A stretch of 64,000 nucleotides of DNA from Microglena sp. YARC (Eukaryota; Chlorophyta; Chlorophyceae; Chlamydomonadales; Chlamydomonadaceae). This document shows positions 1 to 11,007 of the stretch, in pieces. Every line of letters begins with the position of its first letter. The first letter of the stretch is position 1. A program made the translations under genes and the position numbers. The stretch covers positions 1-64,000 of the forward strand of contig JAJSRW010000264.1 of assembly GCA_022414725.1 (NCBI GenBank). Reading direction: 5' to 3'. Under the pieces are notes generated by a model, which was given only the letters and a program-made list of their open reading frames with translations, was not told the DNA's origin and did not search any database.

Positions 1-3000
1 TCAATGCCAACACTCCTTTTTTTCATTACCCCTCCCCACAACGGAGATTGTGCATGGAGACAATTGCTGTGGCCACTGGGATGGTGTTTCGGAGCTTGAT
101 ATCATATCACCAGTCGATCATCTACTGCCTTGTACAATTTATAGATTTAGTCGTGTATGAGTGAGGTATCTTTGGTGGTAGGTTATAGGTGTAGTTATAA
201 TGTGCTAGGGGCCTACTTTTGGTTACCTAAACTTCCTCTCCCCTTCCCCACAGCAGAACATCCTGTCCTCTGGGCGCACGCGAGCTAGTTGTGATGGAAG
301 ATAGGCTGATGGGATGAGTTCAAGCTGGAGCACACCCACTGCCATTGTTCGTAATTAATCACCCCTGCCTGTACAATCTATAGAAAGGAGGCTTTACAAC
401 ATAGGCATAGTTCATGTAGTAGTAATGTAGGGGTATAACTAACTCCTTCCTTTCTGCCCCACAGGCGGAACTCCTTTCCTCTGGGACAAGCAGCGGAGAT
501 GTGTAATGGAAGGACCAATGCTATGGGATGAGTTTAATGCATTTGACAACACATCTATCGTCTACTGACCTGTACAACGATAGAATAAAAAGTGTGATAT
601 AGGTTTAAGGTAATAACGCCTTGTCGCTCGTGTTGTAGATTCAAACTGAACTCCTTCTCTTTCTCCACGAGGTCAAGAACTTCTGATCCAGGCTGGGAGA
701 GTGAGCGGTAGATTGTGATCGGAGACAAGGCTGAAGAGCAATGAGTTCAAAGATTGAATCACAGCCCATTGTCTTTAAACGACAGATTGGCCTGAATTCG
801 CGCTATACATATATTTCAATTTCTCGGTATAATAAACTCCTATCCCTTCTCCACAGGCGGAACTTCTGTCCTCTGGACGAGCAGCAGAGATTGTGATGGA
901 GACAAACGGCTAGTGGGTCATGAGTTTAACGCTAGAAACTCAGTCGATGCGGGGATACAGAAGGAGGGCTTGGCTGACTATCGCTAACTTTCCTTGGAGC
1001 CTGACCTCCCTCTTGATTGTGTCAGAAAAGCATTCCAGCATGTGAAGGTGCTGTTTTGTGCGCGGGAGGCCTGTGGGTGTGTGCGGGGGGGGGGGCTGGC
1101 GATGGGGTGGGGGCTGACCTCCCTCCTCTGATTGTGATTTGGGAGGAGATGATCCAGCATGGTCAGCCTGTGGTTGTGGGGGTGCTTTGTTGCACTGGCA
1201 TGAGGAACTTGATCAAAGCGTCGGTTTGTTGTGAAGCCTTTTGTTGTGTGTGTGTGGTGGGGGGGGAGGGCTGTGGGGGCGGCGGCTGACCTCCCTCCTC
1301 TGATGTTGTCAGAGGAGATGATCCAGCATTGTGGAAGTGTTGAGGGGCCTGATGTCGGGGGGGTCTTAGTACCAAAGCCTGGCAGGGTTTGAGTGTCATT
1401 TGGTGTGTGTGTGGTGCTGGGGGTGGGGGGGGGCTTGTTTTTGTACTGTGGGGGGAAGGGAGCCGTGGCGGTGGACTGGCCACCCTCCTCTGATGCTCAG
1501 ATGGTCGTCGGGAGTGAATTGATGACAGTCAGGTTGTAAGTGTGGGGGGGCCCCGGTGTCTTATAGGTTGTGGGCGCTTGTACCGAGGCTTGAGATTTGT
1601 TTGTGGGAGCCTGTGTAGGGCGGCTTGGATAACCTTTAGAACTCTTCCCTGCGTTGTGTCAGAGGAGTGGATGATCGAAGCATGTGAAGTCACTTGGCGA
1701 GCGGGTGACTTGGTTAGCACGAAGATGGTTGGGATTCGTTTTCAATATCGTCTGTTTTGCTCAGATGAATTTGTCAGGAAGCTGATGATTCGGCATGTGA
1801 AGGGTCAAGTTGGGGAGGCAGGTACTTTTGTAGCCACGGGCCCAGGTTGTAAGATTCACGTTTTCAATCTGTTCTTTGCTCACTATGAATGGTCAGAGGC
1901 AAGGATAATCCGAGCACATAGGTGTAACGCGTCAGCTGCATAGTTGTAAAGGGTCAATTGAGGCACAGGTACTTCGTAGCACGATGGGGCCTTTGTGGGT
2001 ATTCGTTTTCTTCAATTCTACTTTTTGCTCAATGAATTGTCAGAGGACAGAATGGATTCGACGGCATGGTGAAGGGTCAGTTTGGGAGGCAATTGTATCT
2101 TGTAGCACGGTGATTGGGTTCTGTTTTCAATCTGTTTTTTGCTCAATGAATTGTTCAAGAGGACGCAGATGATTCGACCATTGTGCTAAAAAGGTCAGTT
2201 TGCGGAGGCAGAGGGTACTACTGTAGCCCACGTGTGTTGGGAATTCGTTTTCAATCTGCTTTGTTGCTCAATGATGGTCAGAGGAGCATGCATCGAGCGA
2301 TGTGAAGGTCAGATTGGGGGGGCAGGACTTGTAACATACGGTAATCTCCCGTTTTCGTTAACGATTGGCTCAAATGGTTGAGTTCGTTCGGTGAAATCGG
2401 GCAAAAGGGTTGCAGGATTAAGGTTTGGATCCCTTTGGGAGGTGCACATTCGCGTTTTGTCCTGTGTGTCACTGGCTTGTCAACATGCTCATAGTTAGCA
2501 CTGTGTGCTCCAGTAAATAGTAGCAAGCCCGTTCTTCTAGTTGCCGTTAAGACAGGGCTCTTAATCCCACGCCCACCAGGCATTATCAGCTCACCTGTTG
2601 TAACATGGCGTTGGAGTAGTATTGGGGTTTGTTGCCGGGGCTTGATGAAACTAGCTTGCGATTTTTGGGAATATGAGTATTCTCAATATGTTTACTTGGC
2701 GGGTGAAGGGGGGAGAGGGGGAGGCAGGGTGGAGCACGTCGGGGGAAGGGGGAGGGGGGAGGGGCGGAGGGGGGGGGGGGGACTTGTAGGTGTATGAAAG
2801 GGGAGGGTCCAGGATGGGGGGATTGTAATAGGATGAAACGGGGGGGGCGGGGACTTGTCGTTGCAATAGATTCATGAACGGAGTTGGAGGGGGGGGGCTG
2901 TAGAGGGAGCGGCCCTTGTTAGGAGAAATGAACGGGCAGAGCGCAGGGGGGGGACCTTGCGGATAGAAGGAGTGTCGGGATGGACGGGGTGGATCGTCGG

Positions 3001-4917
3001 GACGTAGTTGCCGGGGGCGGACTTGGTGGAAATGAACGGTAGTATGGACGGGGCGTGGATTGGGGTATTGTAGGATGGCGGGGAATCGGGGAGGGGGTGG
3101 GGACTTGGCTAGAGTATGAGCGGGGAGATGGGGGGGGGACTTGTTAGGAGATGAACGGGGGAGGTGGCGGGGGGACTTGTATAGGGAGGTAGAACAGAGG
3201 GTATTGGGGACATGATAGGGATGACCGGGCGGTGACGCATGAAATAGGAGGGGAGGACTGGGTAGAATGAACTGGGAATAAGTCGAGAGGGGGGCGGACT
3301 TACCGTCAGGTTAGGAGGGGGGACTTTTCGGTATATGTAGAGTGATGAGCGGGGGGAGGGGAGGGGACTTGTTTAGGGATGAACGGGGAGGACGGGACTT
3401 GAGGCAGTAGGTAATCTTCGGCGGGAAGGAGGGGGGGGAATTTCTAGGCATGACACGAGCCGGACGGGGGGGGACTTGTCTAGGTTCTATGAACGTGGGG
3501 AGGGCGAGTGGGGACTTTGGTCCCTATCATAGGGGATGAGCGGCTCGGGCCGGTATCCCCGATTGGGAGGGGGGAGACTGTTAGATGATGCTTGTCTTCC
3601 TGTCGCGGTGTAGGTGATCTCGGAATCCTCCAAGCCCGTGTCGCTGTGCACTGGATATTTTGAATTTGCACTTGAATTGTGGTTGCCTAATGCCCCCCAG
3701 GAAACAATGCCCGAGCTATCCAGGAGAAACCAGAAGAACGCTACTCGGCCTGGGCCCTGACCCCTCGCTCCTCCGACCACTGCTCTATTCCTACAGCTGC
3801 GCTGACCTTTAAGACCTCAGCGGGCTGTTTTGACTGGGTGTCATCGACACTCCGGATTACTGGTTCTCGTATACCGACTCGTCGTGGGCGGGCTCTTTGG
3901 CAGATCAGTAAGACGGTCGGATATACAAGGCTACACTGATTTTGGCAGTCTTAAGACCGCATTCATCAAAATGGAATCATAATCTGCATGACCGCGCGAG
4001 TGACGTGAATGGAAAGGCCTACTGCAAACGGTGAGAGTTCCTTCATGTTCGTAGTAGTTGTGTTGTGTGAGTTGAGTTCGGTGGTGGGTATCATTGCAGC
4101 TGGGAAGTGAATACTTAAACCTCGCGGGCTGTTTATGGGTGTCATACGATGCCGGTATGTGGCAGATAAGACCGCATTCAACTGAGATCATGGTGGACGT
4201 GATGGCGGCAATAAAACTACGACAAAAGATGAAGAGTCTCAAAGCCCTGTGTGTGTGGTTGTAGTGTGATTCTAGCTCTTCATGCGGGTAGCTCCGTCCT
4301 ATGCTCGTGGGGCGGCCGGGGGGCTTAACGGGGGGCGGGGGGGTGGGATGCTCTCTCGTGGGGGTCCTCTTAAACTGAATGACAGCAGATCTAATGATCA
4401 ATGATTATACCATTTGGTTAGAACTTGCCAGATAACAGTCTCTTTGATAGTACTTGCTTACTGGGGCCATTCCACACTACTCTGGAACTCAATTTCAACT
4501 GAATTACCGAAACATGTTCAACGAACTCATGACAGGCACCCAGTTCATACGCTGAGTGAATTAACGTCTATGAGACCATGTTCAACATGAATACCAAGAA
4601 GCATCTTTTTTAGGGTGTGATTGTATTTTGATGATGATGATTGATGAATGATGCCCAAGTAGTCTGTAGATACATAGACTTAGAAGGAGGGCAGCCTTCT
4701 TTCGGGGGACCCCCCCGGCGTCCCCCCCCGCCCCCGCCTCCCTCCCACCCCCCCCCTCCCACGCCCGGCCGACCCCCACACCCCCACCGCCCCCACCCCC
4801 TCCCGCCGCCCCGCCCTGGGCCTCACCGCACTCACTCCATTCTGGAGACGTCCTCTTAAGCCTACAGCCCCCCCCCCCCCCCCCCCTCTCCCCCCCCCCG
4901 CCCCCTCCCCCCCTCCA

Positions 4918-4950
<33 letters not shown>

Positions 4951-7900
4951 TTCCCCCCCCCCACTCCCTCCCCCTCCCCCCACACCGCCCCCCCCCCCCT
5001 CCCCCCCCCTTCGTGTTTCTCTCTTTTGTGTCCGTTTGATGTCACTTTTGAAAATCATCACAATTGTCAAAAAATTCCAACCATACCACAATTGTTGATG
5101 ATGACTACTACTATGGAATGGCGGCCATGGCGCAACGTGAAAGGCCCCCCCTTAGCTTCCATTGCCGTATGATGATCAACGTGAGCATTACAAATATGTC
5201 AAATCATTAAATCAAATTTCTGTTGATGACTCCACATGATGGAGCAAATGGACAACTGGAAGGCCTCCCCTGCTTCCAATTGTCGTGATTTGATTTTGCA
5301 TCACACAAGTTGATTGATGAATCACATGGGGGCAATGGGCAACTGGAGGACCCCCTGTCCATTGCCGTGATTGTCATTGAACATTACAATTGTCAAAAAT
5401 CAAACATTCCCAATTGTGATTGAATATTCATTGATGGGAAATGGTAAAGTGGCAGTCACACCTGCTTCCATTGCCCTATTTTTGTTTGCCATCCTTAACA
5501 TAGTCATCTTGCAGTGTGTGTGTTTTACATTTCATGCTTTGTGAGCTTTAGACTGTATTCGCACTCAATACTTCTAGGGTGGGGGTTGCCAAGAAAAAAG
5601 TGCTGTACTGCATCTCGCTTTGGATAGAGCTACTATCTGCCGTTTAAACAAACAAAAAAAAAGCCAAAAAAAAAAGTTGTAAAAAAAGTTAGAGGGTCTA
5701 GAGGGTTCAAAAGGTTTTTTCACCCAAAGCGGCCCCCGGTATTTTTCTTAAAAACCTTTTTTCCCCCTATAAATCCCACGTTTTGAGCAATCTTACAAAG
5801 ATGGTAGAGCATACTGGAATGGGCACGAAAGATCCTTTCGAAATGAAACCCATTTAAGGGGGGTAGCGGTGAGTATCGGGTTTTAGGAGGCGCGGGGGGG
5901 TAAAAAAAAAAACTGTTCTTCAACCTTATTTTTCAACTTTCTTCAACTTTATTTTCCTCCAGTGTGTATGACAACCTCCACCCAATTCCACACTCTCCCA
6001 TCATGTCAACTCGGGACACCATATTTGAATAAACATGCGGTGCTCCAATAATGCACTGTTCTCTCCTGCCCCCCCTGCAATCAATGGTATGAAGTAAGTT
6101 CATTAACAGCGTATATCTGGTATATCAAAATAAGCTGCATATATTTTATTTTCTTACCAACAGTTGTGTATGACAACTAAGCTGTTAGATATTTTATTTT
6201 CTGTATAAACAGTCATTACCAAATAGCTGTAGAATTGCTTTTTTATTAAACAGCTTATGTACATAATAGCTGTAAATATTTATTTACTTATAATCAGTTA
6301 CATAACTCAAAGTAAAAGCTGTAGATACTTTTAGCGTTTACCATTCACTAGAACAGTATGTTTTCTCACGTTGTATAGAAAACTAAGCCTGTGGGATGTT
6401 TTAGTTGTTAATTATGAATAGTTACATTACAAAATAAGCTTCTATCAAGTAATTTTTAAATTTATAAACAGTTAACAATCATTATGTTCTTATTGTAACC
6501 ATTACGCAGTATGCGTGTATTTAATTCACCTGCAGGATAAGAAGATGGGTTTGGACGAGGTCTGAACGGTCACACCCGTGCCTTTGCTGAGATGATTTCC
6601 TCATTAGCGATGGCACCCATTAGCGGAGATTGGAAAATGACATCCTCCCAGAGCTACTTGAGGCAAGGCCAATGCCAAGGGAGTCAAAGGTGGGATAAAC
6701 ACACAACAAGCAACACCACAACACATAGCACCATAGCACATAGCACACACACACAGACTACACATATATACTGATTAAACACAACACACAATACACACAC
6801 TTCACAACACACAAACACCAGAGCTACTTGAGGCATGCCCCAATGCCCAAGGGAGTCAAGTGGAGAATAAACACACAAACACACAACACAGAGCACTGTA
6901 ACACACCACACTCACAATCACAATATATATGATTAAACACAACACAACAAACCACGACTACATGATGGGCAGGTCCAATGCCAGGGGCAGTTGAAGGTGG
7001 AAAAACACACAACACAACAGCACCCACAACGAGCACACACCAAACAACACAACCACACAACTCACAACTACTATGAGGGCCGAAGGCCACAATTCCCAAG
7101 GGCGTCAAGGGGATACACACACATACCACATGATATCTGCACATACAGGCACATTGAACATAGACACGCACAGGAACAGTATAAAACCCATGCACACGCA
7201 CGAGCACACAAGACGCGCACACATGCCCATACCACTCTCAAACGCGCCACGCACACACACATCATAAGAAACACTCTCAATCACACACGCACCACACACA
7301 CACATGCGCCCAGACCACTCGCAAACGCGGCACACGCCACACACACATGCACCAGAACACTCTAAATCACACACACAACACACACATGCACCAGACCACT
7401 CTCAAACGCGGCAACACGCACACACACATTCATAGAACACTCTTCAATCACACACACACACACACACACTATGCACCCAAAACACTCTCAATCACCACGC
7501 ACACACACATCACTAGACCACTTGCAAACTCGCAACGCACACACACAGCACCAGAACACTCTAAAACGCACCACATGTTACCAAACTTGCACCATAACAC
7601 TCTCAAACGCACACACACATGCACACAAGCACCAGACCACTCTCAAACGCGCACACACCACACACACAAGCACCAGACCACACTCAAACGGCGCACACAA
7701 ACAGAACACCCACAAGCGACACAGCGACCCAAAACACCTGACAAAACTTACAAACACCACAAACATACATACAAACAACACACAAAATATGCACTTCAAA
7801 ACACACGCACAAAACACTTCACACACACATATATACACACAAACGTAATAGTTATCACATACTCATGACGTATTGAAAAAAACGAATTGTATACCGTGCT

Positions 7901-8475
7901 TTCAAATCAAGATCCGCAGGGAAAACAATTCAAATCCCCAAATCCCCAAATCCCAACCTCACAAACCCCAAAACCCAAAACCAAAACACCAAAGACCGAA
8001 CCAACCCAAAATCAAATTCCAAAACAAAAATCCCCAACAAAATCCAGGACTATTAATCGACAGAAGGGTCTCATCAATTGATTCAAACTCTGTGTGGATG
8101 CAACCCAAATATGATTGCTTTCCAGGTTGAGGTCTTCAAATCCCCGAACTCCAGACCTGAAATCCCCAAACTCAAATCCCCAAATCCCAAACCTCAGAAC
8201 CCTAAACCCTAAATCCATAATCAGAAATCAAAACAAAATACCCAAAACCCAAAAACGCAGGACTACACGACAAAAAGGGTCTCATTACCATGATCACACG
8301 AGGCGCCATCATCGAAATTGATCACCACTGTGTTTGATGCCAACGCAAAAGCACTGGCGGAGTATAGGGGGCAGACCAACTCCAAGGTTCTTGAGGGCCA
8401 GTGCATGCGCTATGAGTAAGGAGGGTGAACCCCGCCCTCATGAAGGAGTTGCTCATGAAGAAGTTGGACGAGTGA
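1..8475 (+). CDS. gatB: GatB, organellar Glu-tRNA(Gln) amidotransferase subunit B, 3' part, multi-exon
   Basis: GatB is the subunit of the GatCAB amidotransferase that works with GatA to convert misacylated Glu-tRNA(Gln) to Gln-tRNA(Gln); in eukaryotes it acts in plastids and mitochondria. Five exon blocks occur in the order of the GatB protein. They carry, allowing single-base indels, the helix ending METRLWDE (857-935), the signature LADYR plus EPDLPPL (945-1047), PELPEK-like residues (3701 on), the middle domain KKMGLDEV to PELLEA (6536-6689), and the YqeY-like tail from DANAKALAEYRG to NPALMKELLMKKLDE and a stop (8261-8475). The catalytic-core exons lie before the window. Frames break inside several exons, so this is either a noisy consensus or a decayed gene; order and conservation favour a real gene. 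Almost every exon edge is tandemly duplicated into the adjoining intron. Confidence 0.8.
30..940 (+). repeat. gatB: About 205-bp tandem array of a gatB exon (METRLWDE exon), 5 copies
   Basis: Five diverged units start near 36, 254, 465, 670 and 857. Most have a pyrimidine-rich tract and ccacag acceptor, then an exon reading approximately AELLSSGRAAEIVMETRLW before DEF. The last unit (857-935) is the most intact and is taken as the exon in use; it still has an indel after the ATG GAG ACA codons. The spacer between units is intronic. Divergence between units argues against a simple assembly stutter. Confidence 0.7.
945..1047 (+). CDS. gatB: gatB exon with YRYFPEPDLP-type signature
   Basis: The exon reads GGLADYR, a short indel, then LEPDLPPL and a SEE..IQHVK-like tail, ending at gtgaag before a GT. 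LADYRYFPEPDLPPL is the diagnostic GatB signature at the end of the catalytic cradle domain, which makes this the strongest single piece of evidence for the gene. Later copies of its second half follow downstream. Confidence 0.75.
1048..2335 (+). repeat. gatB: Tandem copies of the gatB EPDLPPL..SEEMIQHVK exon end
   Basis: At least eight further diverged copies occur near 1109, 1286, 1474, 1639, 1757, 1877, 2026, 2138 and 2264. The first ones keep the reading ADLPPLIVIWEEMIQH. Later ones shorten to a core like ELSEEMIRHVKGQ followed by a gtcag-type donor and a roughly 120-bp intronic spacer ending in a cgttttcaatctg motif. The period drifts from about 180 to 120 bp along the array, as if a subunit had been re-amplified. 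Confidence 0.6.
2363..2592 (+). mobile_element. tRNA-derived SINE, copy 1
   Basis: A tRNA-like head has an A-box-like tggctcaaatggttgag and a B-box-like ggtttggatccc (2422-2433). The body contains agacagggctctt and ends at cacgcccaccaggcatt. The same body and tail recur at 10,100, 29,800, 32,161 and 42,280, which defines the family. Confidence 0.6.
2640..3530. repeat. G-rich degenerate minisatellite in gatB intron
   Basis: Irregular units of about 35-60 bp centre on ggacttgt, then atgaacgg, then a run of G. No coding frame is supported. The unit has no visible exon piece, so it appears purely intronic. Confidence 0.7.
3701..3835 (+). CDS. gatB: gatB exon after the EPDLPPL exon (PELPEK region)
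   Basis: After a ccccccag acceptor the sequence reads ETMPEL and then, with indels, PEKRRTLLGLGLTPR. This matches the GatB linker helix MPELP..RR.RYL..GLS that follows the signature exon. Downstream residues resemble ALTFKTSAG..FD and are too corrupted to delimit. A partial second copy (tcgcgggctgttt...tggcagataagaccgcattc) lies at 4117-4180. The exon end is approximate. Confidence 0.55.
3836..4690. other. gatB intron with one partial exon duplication
   Basis: It contains the imperfect repeat of the exon 3' end described above (3816-3985 against 4117-4180). From 4190 to 4690 I see no gene, tRNA or clear repeat. Confidence 0.5.
4690..5020. repeat. Poly-C / CCCCG low-complexity tract
   Basis: About 330 bp of C runs with occasional G, A and T, including one nearly pure C stretch at 4920-4970. 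Open frames on both strands here follow from composition only. Confidence 0.9.
5095..5500. repeat. Tandem repeat of about 100-120 bp, 4 units
   Basis: Units begin near 5108, 5228, 5313 and 5430. Each contains a gatg-rich start, a ggcaatgg..aactggaggcc core, ccattgccgtgatt, and an acattacaattgtcaaaa end. No exon match was found. Confidence 0.6.
5501..6110. other. Intronic sequence, no gene seen
   Basis: Unique AT-rich sequence with several poly-A tracts (5650-5690, 5900-5915). Nothing coding is supported. Confidence 0.5.
6120..6480. repeat. AT-rich tandem repeat, about 55-60 bp unit
   Basis: About six diverged units share agctgtagatattttatttt followed by tataaacagttacat. It lies immediately 5' of the next gatB exon. 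Confidence 0.6.
6536..6689 (+). CDS. gatB: gatB middle-domain exon
   Basis: After a tcacctgcag acceptor it reads DKKMGLDEV, then (indel) AFAEMIS, a region matching LIADGTISGKIGK, then PELLEA and NAKGVK before a GT. In GatB this segment links the helical domain to the YqeY-like tail. At least two single-base indels are needed to keep frame. Confidence 0.7.
6650..7112 (+). repeat. gatB: Four copies of the 3' end of the gatB middle-domain exon
   Basis: The exon end (agctacttgaggca, then aatgccaagggagtcaa) recurs at 6820-6862, 6955-6996 and 7066-7112, each followed by a G-GTGGA or similar donor and CA-rich intron. The second copy reads LLEACPNAQGSQ. Copies decay with distance from the exon. Confidence 0.65.
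6690..7865. repeat. CA-rich minisatellite, about 40-bp unit
   Basis: Units of the type caccagaccactctcaaacg plus (CA)n fill the intron after the middle-domain exon. Both strands have long frames only because stop codons are rare in CA/TG repeats. Confidence 0.8.
7870..8260. repeat. Two-unit repeat rich in aaatcccc, with a decayed copy of the last gatB exon start
   Basis: Two units of about 230 bp each contain repeated aaatccccaaatccc and end with ggacta, a cgaca(g/a)a core and agggtctcat. In the second unit this is the start of the terminal gatB exon (8261); in the first (8041-8080) it is a broken duplicate. Confidence 0.6.
8261..8475 (+). CDS. gatB: gatB terminal exon (YqeY-like tail domain) with stop
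   Basis: The exon reads KGLIT with a shifted TDEAAI..IV region, then DANAKALAEYRG, then (indels) GQCMR and SKG, then VNPALMKELLMKKLDE and TGA at 8473-8475. The GatB tail consensus YRGGKTK..GF..GQVMK...G.ANP.L...LL.KKL matches throughout. The tail binds the tRNA elbow. The acceptor is the cgcag at 8256-8260. Confidence 0.75.
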
Positions 8476-8599
8476 AGCAGTTACATAGTAGTCCCGAACA
8501 GAGCCGGTAAGAGTGTTAAGGACAACCCGAAAAATATGTTATTGAAAAAAACAAATTGTTTGCAAAGGTCTAGGGTAGCTCAGATAGATATGTATTGAG

Positions 8600-9955
8600 T
8601 GAATGCCTAATCAGCCTCCAGAGTCCTGGTGGTGCGATATGAAGTAAGGAGGATGCACCTCCCGCCCTCATGAAGAGCTTCTGTGGAAGAAGTGGACAGT
8701 GAAGTCGCGTACACATGGTTACCCTTAAGCCTATTTGGCCTAACCCTGGACTGTACATGCAGACTGGGGTACTGGGTTAAGTGTAATCAGTTGCACTAGG
8801 GTCAAGCTCTACGGTCGGCTGTGTATAGACATTGCCCGCATTTATGTTGTCAGTTACACGGTTGCAAGTCTGGATGCTCAGAAGATCCTGGGTGTTGTAG
8901 AATTAACATTATCACTGTAGCACGAACTCCAGCCCCCTCCGTCCGCGTTTCTTATAAAAACATTGTTTGGGGCTCAGTTTCATCAGATGTCTTTTTCTTT
9001 TAAGCCCTTCATATACGAGTTGTGCAAGTCCCTTAGCCTATTTGGCCTACCCCTGGAGCTGTAAACACAATACATAACATACGGTGAGTGCATGGATCTA
9101 ATAGCCTCCAGGTTTGATGTGCCGTGAGTGCAGAGGAGGGTTGAAGTGGTGAGACCCTGCACCTCATGGAGGAGCTTCTGTTGAAGAAGTTGGACGAGTG
9201 AAGCAGTTACAGTGCAGTCCCGAACAGAGCGGTAAGAGGTGTAAAGACAACCTGTAAATATGTTATTGAAAACAAATGTTGCAATGATGCAAGTCTGTGT
9301 AGCTCAGATAGATCTGGGTTGAGTGAATGGCCTATCAGCCTCCAGGAGTCCTGGTGGTGCGGATGAGTAAGGGGAGGATGCACCCCGCCCTCATGAAGGA
9401 GCTTCTGTGGAAGAAGTTGGACGAGTGAAGCAGTCACTGTGTAGTCCTGAACATAGAGCGGCTAGGAGTGTAAGACATCCCCCAAAATATGTTATTGAAA
9501 AACAAAATGTTGAAATTAGATACAAGGCCTGTGTAGCTCAGATATATCTGTATTATTGGAGTGCATTGGTCAATGCAGCCTCCATGTGATGCACAATGAG
9601 TGAAGAGGAGGGAGGGTGAACTCCGCCCTCATGCAGGAGCTGCTGTTTTTGAAGGAAGTTGGACGAGTGAAGCTTACCCATAACTGGTCCTGGGTTAAGT
9701 GTAAGTGTGTTATTAACCGCCAAGTTTGCACTAAGGTCAAGTAAAGCATGGAGGTCACCGGTGTAAAGAGTTAAAGACATGCCCACATTGTGTTGTTGCC
9801 AGACGGTTGCAACTTGCAAGTCTGGGTTGATCAGATAAATTTGGGTTGTGTGCATGGTCTAACAGGCTCCAGGTGGTGCAGATGAGTACGTCGGGGGGGG
9901 GGACCTCGCCCTTATGAAGGAGTTGCCTGTCGGAAGAAGTTGACGAGTGAAGCAG
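8600..9955 (+). repeat. gatB: About 235-bp tandem copies of the gatB terminal exon end, each with acceptor and stop
   Basis: Five further copies (near 8620, 9111, 9346, 9582 and 9868) carry a cag-type acceptor, cctccag, a region readable as RMSKG with indels, then HPALMKELL and KKLDE before TGA. The linker includes ccgaacagagcggtaagagtg, atgttattgaaaa, and gtagctcagatagatctg. Each copy would supply an alternative last exon. Confidence 0.7.
8903..9070 (-). mobile_element. Dispersed repeat R2, long copy
   Basis: This matches, in reverse, the copy at 35,768-35,930 over about 165 bp. It runs from atcactgtagcacgaactc through catcag and aagccctt to agcctatttggcctacccc. A short fragment also lies at 8724-8760. 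It interrupts the gatB terminal-exon array. Confidence 0.6.
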
Positions 9956-10099
9956 TTACAAGTGTAGTCGTCCGAACACAGCACGGTAGGAGGGCTGTAA
10001 AGCCATCCCCAAACATGTTATATTGGAAAAACAACAACATGATAGGCGGTAACAAGTCTGGATTAGGTCAGATGATCTACATCGATCGCTATGAACTAA

Positions 10100-10260
10100 T
10101 CGAAATCCCGTTTCGGCGGAATGGTTCGTGGATCATTTATTCTTTTGTTTCGCGCTGGACTGAAGTAGGTGTTGGGTTCGAATCCCTATGGGTGCGCCTT
10201 AATCTGATACAGAGTTACGGTCTAAGGTCATACAAAGCTCGGGGCAGGTTGCGCGGTTAG
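10100..10260 (+). mobile_element. tRNA-derived SINE, copy 2
   Basis: A canonical B-box ggttcgaatcc lies at 10,175-10,185. It is preceded by aatggttcgtggatcattta and ctggactgaagtaggtg, which match copy 4 at 32,161 in reverse. It ends near gcgcggttagg. Confidence 0.65.
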
Positions 10261-11005
10261 GAGGAGCAATTTTTAATTGGTTGGATTTAATTGTTAATGG
10301 TTACATGTTTTACAGCCAATCTGGGCTGAATGGAGATGGTTCACGGATCACCATCTTTAAAGTTACAAGTCCAAGTCCCAAGAGCAAGCGGAGGGTTGTT
10401 CACTGGTCCACACTGTCCATTATTACTTTTTGTTAGGAGAGCTCAGAGGGCTTTCATGGAGACCAAAGATGTACAAACACACTATATTCAAAAGGTGTAT
10501 GATATCTGCTCGTTGAGCAGGACAGAATGCTCGTCCCGCCCCCCCCCCCGCAGACTCCCCCCCCCCCCCACCGCCCCCACCCCGGTACAGACGCACGCAT
10601 TCCGCACTCGAACAGCACGCACGCACATGTGCGCACGCAACCACACACACCCCATACACCACGACCACAAACCCGAACGGCTTACAAAATGTTCAGAAAA
10701 TAAGCAACACACAATTTGTTCAATTTTACCTTCGCAAGACAGCCGTACTGCTGAACGTAACTTGAGTAAATCCTTTCACTTGCAGCATGCATCAAATTTT
10801 GACCACGCGTTACGTTCTAAGTTTTTTCTATATGTGCTGGGTTTGCTTTAGCTGCTTGCCCTGACCGGGATAGACGTGAATTGTGGGGAATTAAGTTCAG
10901 ATTTGGGGAGAGTAAAGGGGACTCCCGCCCCTTTCTCCCACCGGTATTTTGCTAGCCAAGAAACCCTAAACCCTAGCCAAGAAAGCGGGCTTGTCAGATT
11001 AAATT
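10261..11005. other. Intergenic, no gene seen
   Basis: Contains a short C-rich tract (10,538-10,582) and a CA-rich stretch (10,590-10,680). No coding region, RNA gene or further repeat is supported. Confidence 0.5.
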
Positions 11006-11007
11006 GG

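Noticed and set aside
3816..3900. Resemblance of the 3,816-3,900 region to a CCR4/exonuclease-phosphatase motif (STLDYWFSYT after a frameshift)
   Set aside because: The match needs a frameshift, and the neighbouring residues fit GatB, with other GatB exons on both sides.
10175..10185. Possible genuine tRNA genes at the B-box sites (10,175; 29,923; 32,270)
   Set aside because: No cloverleaf with acceptor stem could be formed, and the sites share a body and tail outside the tRNA part, as SINEs do.
10962..10985. Telomere-like aaaccctaaaccctag (also at 8,199)
   Set aside because: Only two repeat units, internal, with no array.
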